Shown: positions 7,251-16,739, counted from the stretch's first letter. The stretch is DNA of 36,737 bases from an uncultured Bacteroides sp. (GCA_947574505.1 CANPJW010000027.1:1-36737), one strand, 5' to 3'. The notes: generated by a model not told the origin, from the sequence alone. Made by a program: numbers and translations.

Positions 7251-10200
7251 TTATTTCATTTTAGCTTCCACCCATTTGCGAGCGTTGACAAACGCTTCTA
7301 TCCATGGAGTAACCTGATCGCTGTTCTTGCGGTCTGTCGGATAACAACCGTTTTGCCATGGGAAGATGGCACGTTCCAAGTGAGGCATCATCGCCAAATG
7401 ACGTCCGTCTGCACTGGCAAGTCCTGCAATGGAGTAGTCTGAGCCGTTCGGGTTGCCCGGGTACTCATCGTAGCTGTATTTCGCCACTACATTGTATTTG
7501 TCTTCATCGTACGGCAGTGAGAATTTACCTTCTCCGTGTGCTACCCAGATACCCAGTTTGCTTCCGCTTAGTGAACCGAACATCACACTGCGGTTTGTCG
7601 GGATAGTCAGGCCGACGAAAGTAGACTCGAATTTATGGGAGTCATTGTGTAGCATCTTGCCTTTTTTCTTATGTTCCGGATTGATAAGACCAAGTTCCAT
7701 CATCAACTGGCAACCGTTGCAAATACCCAGTGAGAGCGTATCTTCACGAGCATAGAACTTGTCGAGTGCCTCTTTCGCTTTCGGGTTGAACAGGAATCCG
7801 CCTGCCCATCCTTTGGCAGAACCCAATACGTCGGAGTTGGAGAAACCACCGCAGTAAACAATCATGTTTACGTCTTCCAGTGTCTCGCGTCCGCTGATAA
7901 GGTCGGTCATCGTAACGTCTTTTACGTCAAAGCCTGCCAGATAGAGTGAGTATGCCATTTCGCGCTCGCCGTTCGTTCCCTTTTCGCGGATGATAGCCGC
8001 ACGGATACCACTTGGAGTGCGACGGTCCGGAGTGATACCGTATTGAGAAAGCTTACCTTTGAATTCCGGCATGAAAGCGAATTCTACGGGTTGCATCTTG
8101 TAGTTTTCAAAACGTTTCTTGGCGCAGCCGTTCATAGACTGTTTGCGGTCGAGCAGGTAAGAAGAAGAATACCATACATCACGCATATAATCAATGCCGA
8201 ATTGGTAAGTTGCACCGTCTTTAGATACCAAAATGTGGCGTTCGTCAGTCGGTTTACCCAGCTTTATGTAGCCTACGCCGGCGTCTTCCAAAATCTTCTT
8301 CACTTCATCCTTGTGCTTGTCGCTGATCTGGATAACGATACCCGGGTTTTCTGCAAACAGAATCTTGACGATGTCCTCTTCCTTCATCTTGTCGAGGCTG
8401 ATTTCCAAACCGCCTTCTACATTAGAGAAGCACATTTCGAGCAATGTAGTGATCAGACCACCGGCAGATATATCGTGTCCTGCAAGAATCAATCCTTTGT
8501 TTACAAGTTCCTGTACGGCAAGGAAAGCGTCACGGAAATATTCGGCGTCCTGTACGCAAGGTACCTCGTCACCCACTTTACCCAAAGATTGTGCGAAAGC
8601 CGAACCACCTAGTTTCAGTTCGTCGAAGCTGAAGTCAATATGATAAAGCGTAGTCTTTTCATTGTTAACCAATACCGGAGATACCACTTTCTTCACGTCG
8701 GAAACTTCACCGCCGGCAGAAACAATCACAGTTCCCGGAGAAATCACTTTTTCACCGTTCGGATACTTCTGTGTCATAGACAGAGAGTCTTTTCCGGTAG
8801 GAACATTGATTTGCAGTGCGCAGCAGAAGTCGCTCAATGCTTTAACGGCTGTGTAAAGGCGGGCATCTTCACCTTCTTGAGAGCGGCAAGGCCACATCCA
8901 GTTGGCAGACAGAGAAATGCTGTCCATGCCTTCCGCCATCGGAGCCCAAACAAGATTGGTCAGCGCTTCGGATACGGCGAGGATGGAACCGGCAGCCGGA
9001 TCAGCCAATGCTGCTTGAGGAGCATGTCCGATAGAAGTAGCGATTCCTTTTTCTCCACGGTAGTCGAGCGCTACGACACCGCAGTCGCTCAACGGCAACT
9101 GAAGTTCGCCCTGGCATTGCTGGCGTGCTACTTTACCTGTCACGGAGCGGTCTACCTTATTTGTCAACCAATCCTTGCAGGCTACTGCTTCAAGCTGCAA
9201 TACATTCGTCAGATATTCATGGAGTTTCGACAATTCATATTTCGGCATTTCGTAATGACGTTCCACGGTTTTGTCTACCATATATGTCTTGGGAGAAGAA
9301 CCGAACATCTGTTCTACGGCAAGATCAAACGGACGTACCCCGTCAGCCTGTTGGAAGGCGAAACGATGATCGCCGGTTGTTTCGCCAACTACATACATTG
9401 GAGCGCGTTCGCGTTCGGCAATCTTACGTACATGCTCGATGGCTTCTTCTTTAATCAATAGCCCCATACGTTCCTGACTCTCGTTGGCGATGATTTCTTT
9501 TGCCGACAAGGTCTTGTCGCCGATAGGCAATTTGCTCATATCGATTAAACCGCCACATTCTTCCACTAACTCGGACAGACAGTTGACGTGTCCGGCAGAG
9601 CCGTGGTCGTGGATAGAAACAACGGGGTTCACCTCTTCTTCGCAAAGAGCACGTACTACGTTGTTGGCACGTTTCTGCATTTCAGCATTAGCACGTTGAA
9701 CTGCGTTCAGTTCGATACCGCTGCTGTAACGACCGGTATCTACAGAAGATACGGAACCACCACCTAGTCCGATACGGTAGTTGTCACCACCGATTACTAC
9801 CACTTTGTTTCCTGCTTCCGGTGCACCTTTCAGGCAGTCGCGTTGTGTGCCGTAACCTACACCGCCGGCAAGCATGATTACTTTATCGTAACCATAAACT
9901 TCTTTGTTTTCCGTGTGTTCGAAAGTCAGTACCGAACCGCAGATCAGCGGTTGACCGAACTTGTTACCGAAGTCGGAAGCACCGTTGGATGCTTTGATAA
10001 GTATCTGCTCCGGAGTCTGGTACAACCATTTGCGTACCGGAAGTATTTCTTCCCACTCGCGTCCTTCATCCGTGCGGGGGTAAGAAGTCATGTAGACAGC
10101 AGTACCTGCAATAGGCCATGAACCTTTACCACCGCCCATACGGTCGCGGATTTCACCGCCTGTGCCGGTAGAAGCACCGTTGAACGGTTCTACCGTAGTA

Positions 10201-10955
10201 GGGAAATTATGTGTTTCTGCTTTCAGTGAGATAACGCTCTTGATGTCTTTCACCTGGAAGTAATCGGGCTTGGAGTGGTCTGCCGGAGCAAACTGTTCCA
10301 CCACCGGACCTTCGGCGAAGGCTACATTATCTTTATAAGCAGAGATGATTTTATTCGGATTTTCCTGTGTCGTCTTTTTAATCATCTGGAACAGGGAAGA
10401 CTCCTGTTCTACACCGTCGATGATGAATGTTCCGCCGAAGATTTTGTGGCGGCAGTGTTCGGAGTTGATTTGTGCGAAACCGAAAACTTCGGAGTCAGTC
10501 AGTTTACGACCGAGGTCATTTTCCACTTTCTTCAGATAGTCCATTTCTTCTTTAGAAAGTGCCAGACCTTCTTTTTCGTTGTACGCTTCGAGATCTTCGA
10601 TGTAGATAATCGGATCCGGCTGGCGGTTGGTCGTGAATATGTTTTGGTCGAGTCCTTTGTACATGCGTTGGAGCATCGGGTCGTAGTCAGCGTTTTCATC
10701 CTTAACAGGGAAGTACTCCTCGATGCGGCTGATGCCTTCGAGCCCCATGTTTTGGGTGATTTCTACTGCGTTTGTACTCCAAGGAGTGATCATCTCGCGG
10801 CGTGGACCAACGAAACAGCCTTTCAGGTTTTCTTCACTTTCCATCACGGCTTCGCCAAAAAGCCAGCAGAGTTTATTACTTTCGTCAGTGGTGAGCTGAT
10901 GGTTGCTCTCTACGGCAATCACGCTCTTGGAAGGGGTTCTGAAAAAAAGAATCAT
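7251..10955 (-). CDS. purL: Phosphoribosylformylglycinamidine synthase (large form)
   Basis: PurL converts FGAR, glutamine and ATP to FGAM in purine biosynthesis in the cytoplasm. The 1234-residue length is that of the single-chain form, which joins the N-terminal linker domain, two AIR-synthase-like halves and a C-terminal glutamine amidotransferase. Visible marks are FAQINSEHCRHKIF and KAETHNFPTTVEPF in the first half, GAGTGGEIRDR-like glycine motifs, VPTGKDSLSM in the second half, and the amidotransferase nucleophile in LGICNGCQL (Cys about 1079) with HLER (His about 1192). The N terminus MILFFRTPSKSVIAVES is typical for Bacteroides. The leader contains a 7-bp tandem repeat. No purine riboswitch was recognised. 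Confidence 0.97.
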   Translation of the reverse strand: MILFFRTPSKSVIAVESNHQLTTDESNKLCWLFGEAVMESEENLKGCFVGPRREMITPWSTNAVEITQNMGLEGISRIEEYFPVKDENADYDPMLQRMYKGLDQNIFTTNRQPDPIIYIEDLEAYNEKEGLALSKEEMDYLKKVENDLGRKLTDSEVFGFAQINSEHCRHKIFGGTFIIDGVEQESSLFQMIKKTTQENPNKIISAYKDNVAFAEGPVVEQFAPADHSKPDYFQVKDIKSVISLKAETHNFPTTVEPFNGASTGTGGEIRDRMGGGKGSWPIAGTAVYMTSYPRTDEGREWEEILPVRKWLYQTPEQILIKASNGASDFGNKFGQPLICGSVLTFEHTENKEVYGYDKVIMLAGGVGYGTQRDCLKGAPEAGNKVVVIGGDNYRIGLGGGSVSSVDTGRYSSGIELNAVQRANAEMQKRANNVVRALCEEEVNPVVSIHDHGSAGHVNCLSELVEECGGLIDMSKLPIGDKTLSAKEIIANESQERMGLLIKEEAIEHVRKIAERERAPMYVVGETTGDHRFAFQQADGVRPFDLAVEQMFGSSPKTYMVDKTVERHYEMPKYELSKLHEYLTNVLQLEAVACKDWLTNKVDRSVTGKVARQQCQGELQLPLSDCGVVALDYRGEKGIATSIGHAPQAALADPAAGSILAVSEALTNLVWAPMAEGMDSISLSANWMWPCRSQEGEDARLYTAVKALSDFCCALQINVPTGKDSLSMTQKYPNGEKVISPGTVIVSAGGEVSDVKKVVSPVLVNNEKTTLYHIDFSFDELKLGGSAFAQSLGKVGDEVPCVQDAEYFRDAFLAVQELVNKGLILAGHDISAGGLITTLLEMCFSNVEGGLEISLDKMKEEDIVKILFAENPGIVIQISDKHKDEVKKILEDAGVGYIKLGKPTDERHILVSKDGATYQFGIDYMRDVWYSSSYLLDRKQSMNGCAKKRFENYKMQPVEFAFMPEFKGKLSQYGITPDRRTPSGIRAAIIREKGTNGEREMAYSLYLAGFDVKDVTMTDLISGRETLEDVNMIVYCGGFSNSDVLGSAKGWAGGFLFNPKAKEALDKFYAREDTLSLGICNGCQLMMELGLINPEHKKKGKMLHNDSHKFESTFVGLTIPTNRSVMFGSLSGSKLGIWVAHGEGKFSLPYDEDKYNVVAKYSYDEYPGNPNGSDYSIAGLASADGRHLAMMPHLERAIFPWQNGCYPTDRKNSDQVTPWIEAFVNARKWVEAKMK

Positions 10956-10963
10956 GTTGTATA

Positions 10964-11001
10964 TTTACGATTTTACGATTTACGATTTACGATTTACGAT
11001 T
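10964..11001. repeat. 7-bp tandem repeat (TTTACGA) in the purL leader
   Basis: Five copies of TTTACGA occur in a row, one of them with an extra T. They start 9 bases upstream of the purL ATG and end inside its predicted 5' UTR. Confidence 0.85.
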
Positions 11002-11041
11002 GAAGTTCCTACAGGAGAAACTCTTCTCTTTTTCTGTGGTG

Positions 11042-11049
11042 CAAAGATA
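11042..11049 (-). promoter_or_regulatory. purL -7 box
   Basis: TATCTTTG on the minus strand (CAAAGATA on plus) fits TAnnTTTG. It gives a purL leader of roughly 80 bases that includes the TTTACGA repeats. Confidence 0.5.
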
Positions 11050-11218
11050 AGTAATTTCATTGGTGGTGAGAAATAAAACAGAAATAAATCTTTTTTCCGT
11101 CTTCCCTTTTTATGGATTGATTTATTTCCGTACGATAAATGCACGATTAGTTTCTATCCTTCTCTTGCTTTTTACCAATTTAATCTCGTATCTTTATGTT
11201 TCCCGTTTCCCTGACAAG
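11050..11218. other. Intergenic stretch upstream of purL, no gene seen
   Basis: This is AT-rich sequence between the purL promoter and the 22-bp repeat array. No credible ORF or RNA gene is visible. A 64-codon frame at 11060-11254 looks like chance. Confidence 0.4.
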
Positions 11219-11383
11219 TGGGCACCTTGGATAATGATAAATATCACCTTATAATCGGACAAATATTACCTTGTAAGATGACTATTATCACGTTATAAGG
11301 TGACTACTTCCTGACTGCATGGAAAATCTTACTCCTGCGCACTGAAAGTCCTTATTCATAGCACTGAAAAATCTTAAATATAG
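11219..11383. repeat. Degenerate 22-bp tandem dyad array
   Basis: Units of 22 bases lie at 11219-11240, 11241-11262, 11263-11284 and 11285-11306. Each has a core related to the palindrome CACCTTATAAGGTG (arms such as 11245-11254 and 11293-11302 are exact reverse complements). After 11 bases a second series of three 22-base units follows at 11318-11339, 11340-11361 and 11362-11383 (CACTGAAAAATCTTA type). The array ends 140 bases before the LysE-type gene. Confidence 0.6.
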
Positions 11384-11523
11384 TAATAAAAAGAATCATT
11401 CGTATTGCCTGTGTTTTCCAAGTGTCATTTTAAGTGTCCTTTACTCCATGAAATAGGGGCAATTCGTTGGAAAAAACGTTAATATCCTATCCTTATATCA
11501 TAAAAAAGTGCGATATTTGCAGA

Positions 11524-12177
11524 ATGATTCAGATAGAGACAATATTCGATATATTAGTTAAAGGCTTTATTATTGGCGTTGTAGTGTCCGCACCTTTGGG
11601 GCCGGTGGGCGTATTGTGCATACAGCGGACATTGAACAAAGGGCGTTGGTATGGCTTTGTAACGGGACTGGGAGCCTCGTTGAGCGATATAGCCTACGCT
11701 TTGCTCACCGGTTATGGGATGAGTTTCGTTTTCGATTATATCAATAAAAACATTTTCTATTTGCAACTGTTGGGAAGCATCATGTTGCTACTTTTCGGTA
11801 TATATACTTTCCGTAGCAATCCGGTGCAATCCATTCGTCCGGCTTCGTCCAACAAAGGTTCTTATTTCCATAATTTTATTACCGCTTTTTTTGTTACTCT
11901 ATCCAATCCGTTGATAATCTTCCTGTTTATCGGACTTTTCGCCCGTTTTGCCTTTGTGCAGCAGGGCGTTTTGGTTTTTGAAGAGATAACGGGATATTTT
12001 GCGATTGCTGCCGGGGCGTTGACTTGGTGGTTGGGCATCACTTATTTTGTGAATAAAGTGCGTACCAAGTTCAATCTGCGTGGTATTTGGATGCTGAACC
12101 GTATCATTGGAAGTATTGTAATGCTGGTATCTATGGTAGGGCTGGTTTATACTTTGTTGGGAGAGTCACTTTATTAA
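11524..12177 (+). CDS. LysE/RhtB-type amino-acid exporter family protein
   Basis: This 217-aa membrane protein has the LysE family layout. An N-terminal segment with APLGPVGVLCIQRTLNKGR leads into GLGASLSDIAYALLTGYG, then three hydrophobic segments, including a polar-flanked one with TLSNPLIIFLFIGLFA, and two more at the C terminus. Family members export amino acids or related small molecules from the cytoplasm. The frame is open from a TTG at 11467, but ATG 11524 (MIQIETIFDILVKGFIIG) gives the normal family N terminus. A weak -7-like box (GATATTTG) lies just before this ATG. It is followed after 11 bases by the DUF4924-like gene and then rfbD, so it probably heads an operon. Substrate unknown. 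Confidence 0.85.
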   Translation: MIQIETIFDILVKGFIIGVVVSAPLGPVGVLCIQRTLNKGRWYGFVTGLGASLSDIAYALLTGYGMSFVFDYINKNIFYLQLLGSIMLLLFGIYTFRSNPVQSIRPASSNKGSYFHNFITAFFVTLSNPLIIFLFIGLFARFAFVQQGVLVFEEITGYFAIAAGALTWWLGITYFVNKVRTKFNLRGIWMLNRIIGSIVMLVSMVGLVYTLLGESLY

Positions 12178-12188
12178 GGGATAACATA

Positions 12189-12734
12189 ATGAATCAGATA
12201 GCACAACAACTGAAAGAGAAAAATATTGCCGAATACCTTATATATATGTGGCAAGAGGAAGACTTGATCCGCGCCAATCATTGTGAACCGGAAGAGATGG
12301 AGGCAAATGTGATTGCACGCTATCCGGAAGAACAGCAGCCTGCCATGCGAGAATGGTACGGCAATTTGATTACGATGATGGGTGAGGAAGGAGTACGGGA
12401 AAAAGGGCATCTGCAGATTAATAAGAACGTGATTATCAATCTGACAGAATTGCATAATGCATTGTCCTCTTCTCCTAAATTTCCTTTTTACAGTGCTGCT
12501 TATTTCAAAGCATTACCGTTTATTGTAGAATTACGGAATAACAACGGTAAGAAAGACGAACCCGAACTGGAAACCTGTTTTGAAGCGTTGTATGGAATAC
12601 TCCTGCTTCGCCTTCAAAAGAAGCCTATCAGCGAAGGAACAGCCAAGGCAGTGGAAGCTATCACTAATTTCCTTTCGATGTTGGCAAATTATTATGATAA
12701 AGACCGTAAAGGTGAATTAAAACTGGATGAATAA
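12189..12734 (+). CDS. DUF4924-like conserved protein
   Basis: This 181-residue soluble, mostly helical and acidic protein has no signal peptide or membrane segment. Its N terminus IAQQLKEKNIAEYLIYMWQE, central HNALSSSPKFPFYSAAYFKA and the C-terminal LYGILLLRLQ segment look like the Bacteroidales family I know as DUF4924. The name is from memory and the function is unknown. The longer frame from 12087 would overlap the exporter gene, so ATG 12189 is preferred. It sits 11 bases after the LysE-type gene and abuts rfbD with no gap (TAA then ATG), so the three are very likely co-transcribed. No catalytic motif is visible. Confidence 0.75.
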   Translation: MNQIAQQLKEKNIAEYLIYMWQEEDLIRANHCEPEEMEANVIARYPEEQQPAMREWYGNLITMMGEEGVREKGHLQINKNVIINLTELHNALSSSPKFPFYSAAYFKALPFIVELRNNNGKKDEPELETCFEALYGILLLRLQKKPISEGTAKAVEAITNFLSMLANYYDKDRKGELKLDE

Positions 12735-13595
12735 ATGAGAATTTTAGTAACAGGTGCCAACGGTCAGCTTGGCAATGAGATGCAGGTGCTTGCAAAAGAG
12801 AATCCGCAACATACGTATTATTTCACAGATGTGCAGGAACTCGATATCTGCGACAAGCAAGCTGTTTGGGCTTATATGGCAGAGAAGCAGATTGAGCTTA
12901 TTGTGAATTGTGCTGCTTATACAGCTGTAGATAAAGCAGAAGATAATCAAGAATTAGCATACAAATTGAATTGTGAAGCACCGAAACAACTGGCAAGTGC
13001 GGCACAAGCCAATGGTGCTGCCATGATACAAGTATCTACTGACTATGTATTTGACGGTACTGCGCATTCTCCATACACGGAAGAGTGCAATCCCAGCCCG
13101 GATTCAGTATATGGTACCACTAAACTGGAAGGAGAAAAGGAGGTAATGAATTGCTGTGAGAAAACAGCCGTGATTCGTACTGCATGGCTCTATTCCACTT
13201 TCGGTAATAATTTCGTAAAGACGATGATTCGTCTCGGAAAAGAGCGTGACAGCCTGGGAGTTGTTTTCGACCAAATAGGGACTCCGACGTATGCCAATGA
13301 CTTGGCACGTGCTATCTATACTATTATAAATAAAGGTATAGTTCGCGGTATTTACCATTTCAGCAATGAGGGAGTTTGTTCCTGGTATGATTTCACAGTA
13401 GCTATTCATCGCCTGGCAGGGATAACCACCTGCAAAGTGAAACCTTTGCATACAGCCGAATATCCAGCGAAAGCAAACCGTCCGGCATATTCCGTGCTTG
13501 ATAAAACAAAAATAAAAACAACGTTCGATATAGAGATTCCTCATTGGGAGGAGAGCCTCAAACAATGCATTGATAAAATTATGAAAGATGAATAA
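12735..13595 (+). CDS. rfbD: dTDP-4-dehydrorhamnose reductase
   Basis: RfbD reduces dTDP-4-keto-L-rhamnose to dTDP-L-rhamnose with NAD(P)H, giving rhamnose donors for capsule or other glycans. The 286-aa product is a short-chain dehydrogenase-type reductase: the nucleotide motif TGANGQLGNEM is at 6-16, CAAYTAVDKAED is near 59-70, STDYVFDGT (101-109) contributes the catalytic serine/threonine region, and the YGTTK (Y126, K130) motif follows. C-terminal IYHFSNEGVCSWYDF is typical. The ATG follows the preceding stop directly, indicating translational coupling. rfbA, B and C are not in the window, so this copy is apart from a full rhamnose cluster. Confidence 0.93.
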   Translation: MRILVTGANGQLGNEMQVLAKENPQHTYYFTDVQELDICDKQAVWAYMAEKQIELIVNCAAYTAVDKAEDNQELAYKLNCEAPKQLASAAQANGAAMIQVSTDYVFDGTAHSPYTEECNPSPDSVYGTTKLEGEKEVMNCCEKTAVIRTAWLYSTFGNNFVKTMIRLGKERDSLGVVFDQIGTPTYANDLARAIYTIINKGIVRGIYHFSNEGVCSWYDFTVAIHRLAGITTCKVKPLHTAEYPAKANRPAYSVLDKTKIKTTFDIEIPHWEESLKQCIDKIMKDE

Positions 13596-13604
13596 TGGAT
13601 GTAG

Positions 13605-13625
13605 GCTATGTTATTCCAGCATAGC
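13605..13625 (+). terminator. Small hairpin between rfbD and prfC
   Basis: GCTATG (13605-13610) pairs with CATAGC (13620-13625). A T-rich stretch follows about 10 bases later. It is weak as a terminator and may only attenuate read-through into prfC. Confidence 0.3.
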
Positions 13626-13665
13626 TTATTCATGTTTTATAATTCATCATTCTAACTAAAAAACT

Positions 13666-15240
13666 ATGGCAGATAATACAGAAATTTTGAGACGGCGGAC
13701 GTTCGCCATTATTGCGCATCCGGATGCTGGTAAGACATCGCTGACGGAAAAGCTGTTGCTTTTCGGAGGTCAGATACAGGTGGCAGGTGCGGTAAAAAGT
13801 AATAAAATTAAAAAAACGGCTACGTCCGACTGGATGGAGATTGAGAAACAACGTGGTATTTCGGTAACGACTTCCGTGATGGAATTCGACTATCGGGACT
13901 ATAAGATTAACATTCTCGATACTCCCGGTCACCAGGACTTTGCCGAAGATACATATCGCACATTGACAGCTGTAGACAGTGTTATCATCGTGGTAGACGG
14001 TGCGAAAGGTGTGGAAACGCAGACGCGTAAACTGATGGAGGTGTGCCGTATGAGAAAGACACCGGTAATTATCTTCGTCAACAAAATGGACCGTGAAGGA
14101 AAAGATCCGTTCGACTTGCTCGACGAACTTGAAGAGGAACTGATGATTCAGGTCCGTCCGTTGTCATGGCCGATTGAGCAGGGAGCACGTTTTAAAGGAG
14201 TATACAATATCTACGAACAGAAACTGGACTTGTATCAGCCATCCAAACAGGTGGTAACAGAGAAAGTGGCAGTCGATATTCATTCGGAAGAACTGGACCA
14301 ACAGATTGGCAAGTCGTTGGCAGACAAGTTGCGTGGCGATTTGGAACTGATTGAGGGTGTTTATCCGGAATTTGATTCGGAATCCTATTTGGCGGGGGAC
14401 TGTGCGCCTGTATTCTTCGGATCGGCGTTGAACAACTTCGGTGTGCAAGAGTTGCTGAACTGTTTTGTAGAGATAGCTCCCAGTCCTCGTCCTGTACAGG
14501 CAGAAGAGCGTGAAGTGAAACCTGACGAACCGAAATTCACTGGGTTTATCTTTAAGATTACCGCCAATATCGACCCGAACCATCGTTCGTGTGTGGCGTT
14601 TTGCAAGATTTGCTCCGGTAAGTTTGTCCGTAACGCTCCGTATATGCACGTGCGCCACGGCAAGACAATGCGTTTCTCCTCGCCCACGCAGTTTATGGCA
14701 CAACGCAAGACAACGATTGACGAAGCATACGCAGGAGATATTATCGGTTTGCCTGATAACGGCACGTTCAAAATCGGCGATACGCTGACCGAAGGCGAGA
14801 TGCTTCATTTCCGTGGTTTGCCTAGTTTCTCGCCGGAGATGTTCAAGTATATCGAGAATGCCGACCCGATGAAGCAGAAACAGTTGGCAAAAGGTATCGA
14901 TCAGTTGATGGACGAAGGGGTGGCACAGCTGTTTGTCAACCAGTTCAACGGCCGCAAGATTATCGGTACGGTGGGGCAGTTGCAGTTTGAGGTCATCCAA
15001 TACCGTTTGCTGAACGAGTACAATGCATCGTGTCGCTGGGAGCCGGTCAGCCTTTACAAAGCGTGTTGGGTAGAGAGTGACGACCCGGCTGAATTGGAAG
15101 CCTTCAAGAAACGCAAATATCAGTATATGGCGAAGGATAGGGAAGGACGTGATGTGTTCCTTGCCGACTCCGGGTATGTGCTGCAAATGGCGCAGATGGA
15201 TTTCAAGAATATCCGCTTCCACTTTACGAGCGAGTTTTAA
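13666..15240 (+). CDS. prfC: Peptide chain release factor 3
   Basis: RF3 is the translational GTPase that ejects RF1/RF2 from ribosomes after peptide release. The 524-residue product carries G1 AHPDAGKT (17-24), the switch region [12 protein letters not shown]3 DTPGHQDF (85-92) and G4 NKMD (139-142). Domain II starts near 290, and the characteristic [23 protein letters not shown] is near 430-450. Length and motif spacing match RF3 rather than EF-G. The ATG at 13666 immediately precedes the usual N terminus. It lies 70 bases after rfbD in the same direction and ends at a strong bidirectional terminator shared with the MATE gene. Confidence 0.96.
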   Translation: MADNTEILRRRTFAIIAHPDAGKTSLTEKLLLFGGQIQVAGAVKSNKIKKTATSDWMEIEKQRGISVTTSVMEFDYRDYKINILDTPGHQDFAEDTYRTLTAVDSVIIVVDGAKGVETQTRKLMEVCRMRKTPVIIFVNKMDREGKDPFDLLDELEEELMIQVRPLSWPIEQGARFKGVYNIYEQKLDLYQPSKQVVTEKVAVDIHSEELDQQIGKSLADKLRGDLELIEGVYPEFDSESYLAGDCAPVFFGSALNNFGVQELLNCFVEIAPSPRPVQAEEREVKPDEPKFTGFIFKITANIDPNHRSCVAFCKICSGKFVRNAPYMHVRHGKTMRFSSPTQFMAQRKTTIDEAYAGDIIGLPDNGTFKIGDTLTEGEMLHFRGLPSFSPEMFKYIENADPMKQKQLAKGIDQLMDEGVAQLFVNQFNGRKIIGTVGQLQFEVIQYRLLNEYNASCRWEPVSLYKACWVESDDPAELEAFKKRKYQYMAKDREGRDVFLADSGYVLQMAQMDFKNIRFHFTSEF

Positions 15241-15250
15241 GAGGTAAAAA

Positions 15251-15279
15251 GAAAAAGACGGTTTCAAACCGTCTTTTTC
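15251..15279. terminator. Bidirectional terminator shared by prfC and the MATE gene
   Basis: GAAAAAGACGGTTT (15251-15264) and AAACCGTCTTTTTC (15266-15279) form a 14-bp perfect stem, with A tracts on one side and T tracts on the other. It begins 10 bases after the prfC stop. The convergent MATE gene stops inside it (15264-15266), so its last codons are part of the stem. Confidence 0.88.
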
Positions 15280-16643
15280 TTTTGGGTGGAGTTGCTCTGG
15301 ATATAACGGACGCAAATAACAGTGCAAGCACACAGTTCGGCAGCCGGAATGGCAAGCCATAGTCCGGGGATACCTATTGTGCGTGGCAGAAGCAGGAAAC
15401 ATGGCACAAGAAACAAAACACCCCTCAGCAGGGTATATGCAGTGGAGGCTTTGGCTTTCTCAATGCTTTGATAATATCCGATAAAGACAATATTGACAGC
15501 AAAGAACATGGCACAAAGCGAGAAAAGCGGTAGTCCTTTCACTGCCAAGCCGTATGCGTTCTCTTGCGGGTGGAGAAACAGGCGGGCAATCTCTGTAGCT
15601 CCTAAGCACAGACAGGCGGTGATTGACAGACCGCATGCGATGGCTGTAAAGAGAGAAAGATGCAACGTACTGTTCACTCGTTCGGGGCGGTGTGCTCCAT
15701 AATTGTAACTGATGATGGGCTGTGCCGACTGTGCTACGGCATTGCTGATGGAGAACACCACCGGAAAGAGATAGCAGGCGATGGCAAAAGCTGCTACCCC
15801 TTCTTCTCCGAGCAGGGAGATGAACATATAGTTGCCGGTAATCATCATGACTCCCATTGCCACTTCGGTCAAGAAAGTAGCGAATCCTATTTTTATCATA
15901 TATCCTGCATTGCGCAAAGTGAGTAGTAACGAAGTAGCCGATAGCTTCAACCAATAAAACTTTAACCGGAAGGAGAAGCGGAGGAAGTAGACCAATGCCA
16001 TCATGCCAGCTATCACACATGCTATGGAGGTGGCAAGTGCCGCTCCCATCACTCCCCAACCCATAGGGAATATCATATACCAGTCGAGCCCGATATTGAC
16101 AATGGCCGCCACGATTTGTATCGTCATGGCATATTTCGGCGAACCGTCCAGCCGGATAAGCATCATACCTACACACTGGATGAACAGAAAAATCATTCCG
16201 GGCAGTAACCAAATCAAATAGCTGATGGCTTTCCCTTCAAGCAGCGGACTGCATCCCAATGCATAGACAAACTGCCGGGAGAATAGCAGACATCCGGCGC
16301 AAATCATTCCGACGAACAGTACACCCACTGCAAGGGCTTGAGTCATAATGATACGGGCAGCTTTGATATTATTTTCCGATAAACGAATGCTTGCCACTAC
16401 CGAAGCGCCAATGCCGAACATCAGACCGATGCCTGTGCAGATCATGAAGAGTGGTGCCACAATGTTGACTGCCGCTATTCCGTCTGCCCCTACGCCTTTA
16501 CCCACAAAAATGCCGTCTATCATGGTCAAAGCCGAATTGAATATCATCTCAATAAGTGTAGGGAAGAACAAAGCGCGAAACAGCACACCGATCTTTCCGT
16601 CTGCAAAATTAAGTTTGTCTCTGTCAAGGTTTCTCTTTTTCAT
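15264..16643 (-). CDS. MATE family multidrug/sodium antiporter
   Basis: This 459-aa inner-membrane protein has about twelve hydrophobic segments in two similar halves, as in MATE transporters, which expel cationic drugs or metabolites in exchange for Na+ or H+. The N-terminal half shows FPTLIEMIFNSALTMIDGIF and the GADGIAAVNIVAPLFMI region. The second half has AFAIACYLFPVVFSISNAVAQSAQPIISYNYGA, the typical Q-PI-SYN-GA motif. The basic C terminus (QKKKT) is encoded in the terminator stem. ATG 16643 sits 27 bases downstream of a -7 box. It is divergent from an AraC-type regulator with 135 bases between start codons, so regulation by that protein is plausible but not shown. Confidence 0.92.
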   Translation of the reverse strand: MKKRNLDRDKLNFADGKIGVLFRALFFPTLIEMIFNSALTMIDGIFVGKGVGADGIAAVNIVAPLFMICTGIGLMFGIGASVVASIRLSENNIKAARIIMTQALAVGVLFVGMICAGCLLFSRQFVYALGCSPLLEGKAISYLIWLLPGMIFLFIQCVGMMLIRLDGSPKYAMTIQIVAAIVNIGLDWYMIFPMGWGVMGAALATSIACVIAGMMALVYFLRFSFRLKFYWLKLSATSLLLTLRNAGYMIKIGFATFLTEVAMGVMMITGNYMFISLLGEEGVAAFAIACYLFPVVFSISNAVAQSAQPIISYNYGAHRPERVNSTLHLSLFTAIACGLSITACLCLGATEIARLFLHPQENAYGLAVKGLPLFSLCAMFFAVNIVFIGYYQSIEKAKASTAYTLLRGVLFLVPCFLLLPRTIGIPGLWLAIPAAELCACTVICVRYIQSNSTQKKKTV

Positions 16644-16670
16644 ATTTGAATACTTTTAAAAAATCGGTTG

Positions 16671-16678
16671 CAAATGTA
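16671..16678 (-). promoter_or_regulatory. MATE gene -7 box
   Basis: TACATTTG on the minus strand matches TAnnTTTG and predicts a short leader of about 20 bases. Confidence 0.55.
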
Positions 16679-16739
16679 AGGAGCTTTAACAGAAGATTTG
16701 TGGTGATTTTCCGGTTGGTAATGGAACTTTTCAATACAT

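Noticed and set aside
8640..9461. 273-codon plus-strand ORF opposite purL
   Set aside because: Shadow of the purL reading frame; no ribosome site or recognisable motif.
10275..11003. 242-codon plus-strand ORF over the purL 5' end
   Set aside because: Antisense shadow of purL running into the TTTACGA repeat.
14164..15402. 412-codon minus-strand ORF opposite prfC
   Set aside because: It is antisense to a clear RF3 gene, has unnatural Leu/His/Arg/Phe-rich composition and crosses the terminator.
15460..16212. 250-codon minus-strand ORF inside the MATE gene
   Set aside because: It is an alternative frame of a clear transporter gene with low-quality, Ser/His/Arg-rich translation.
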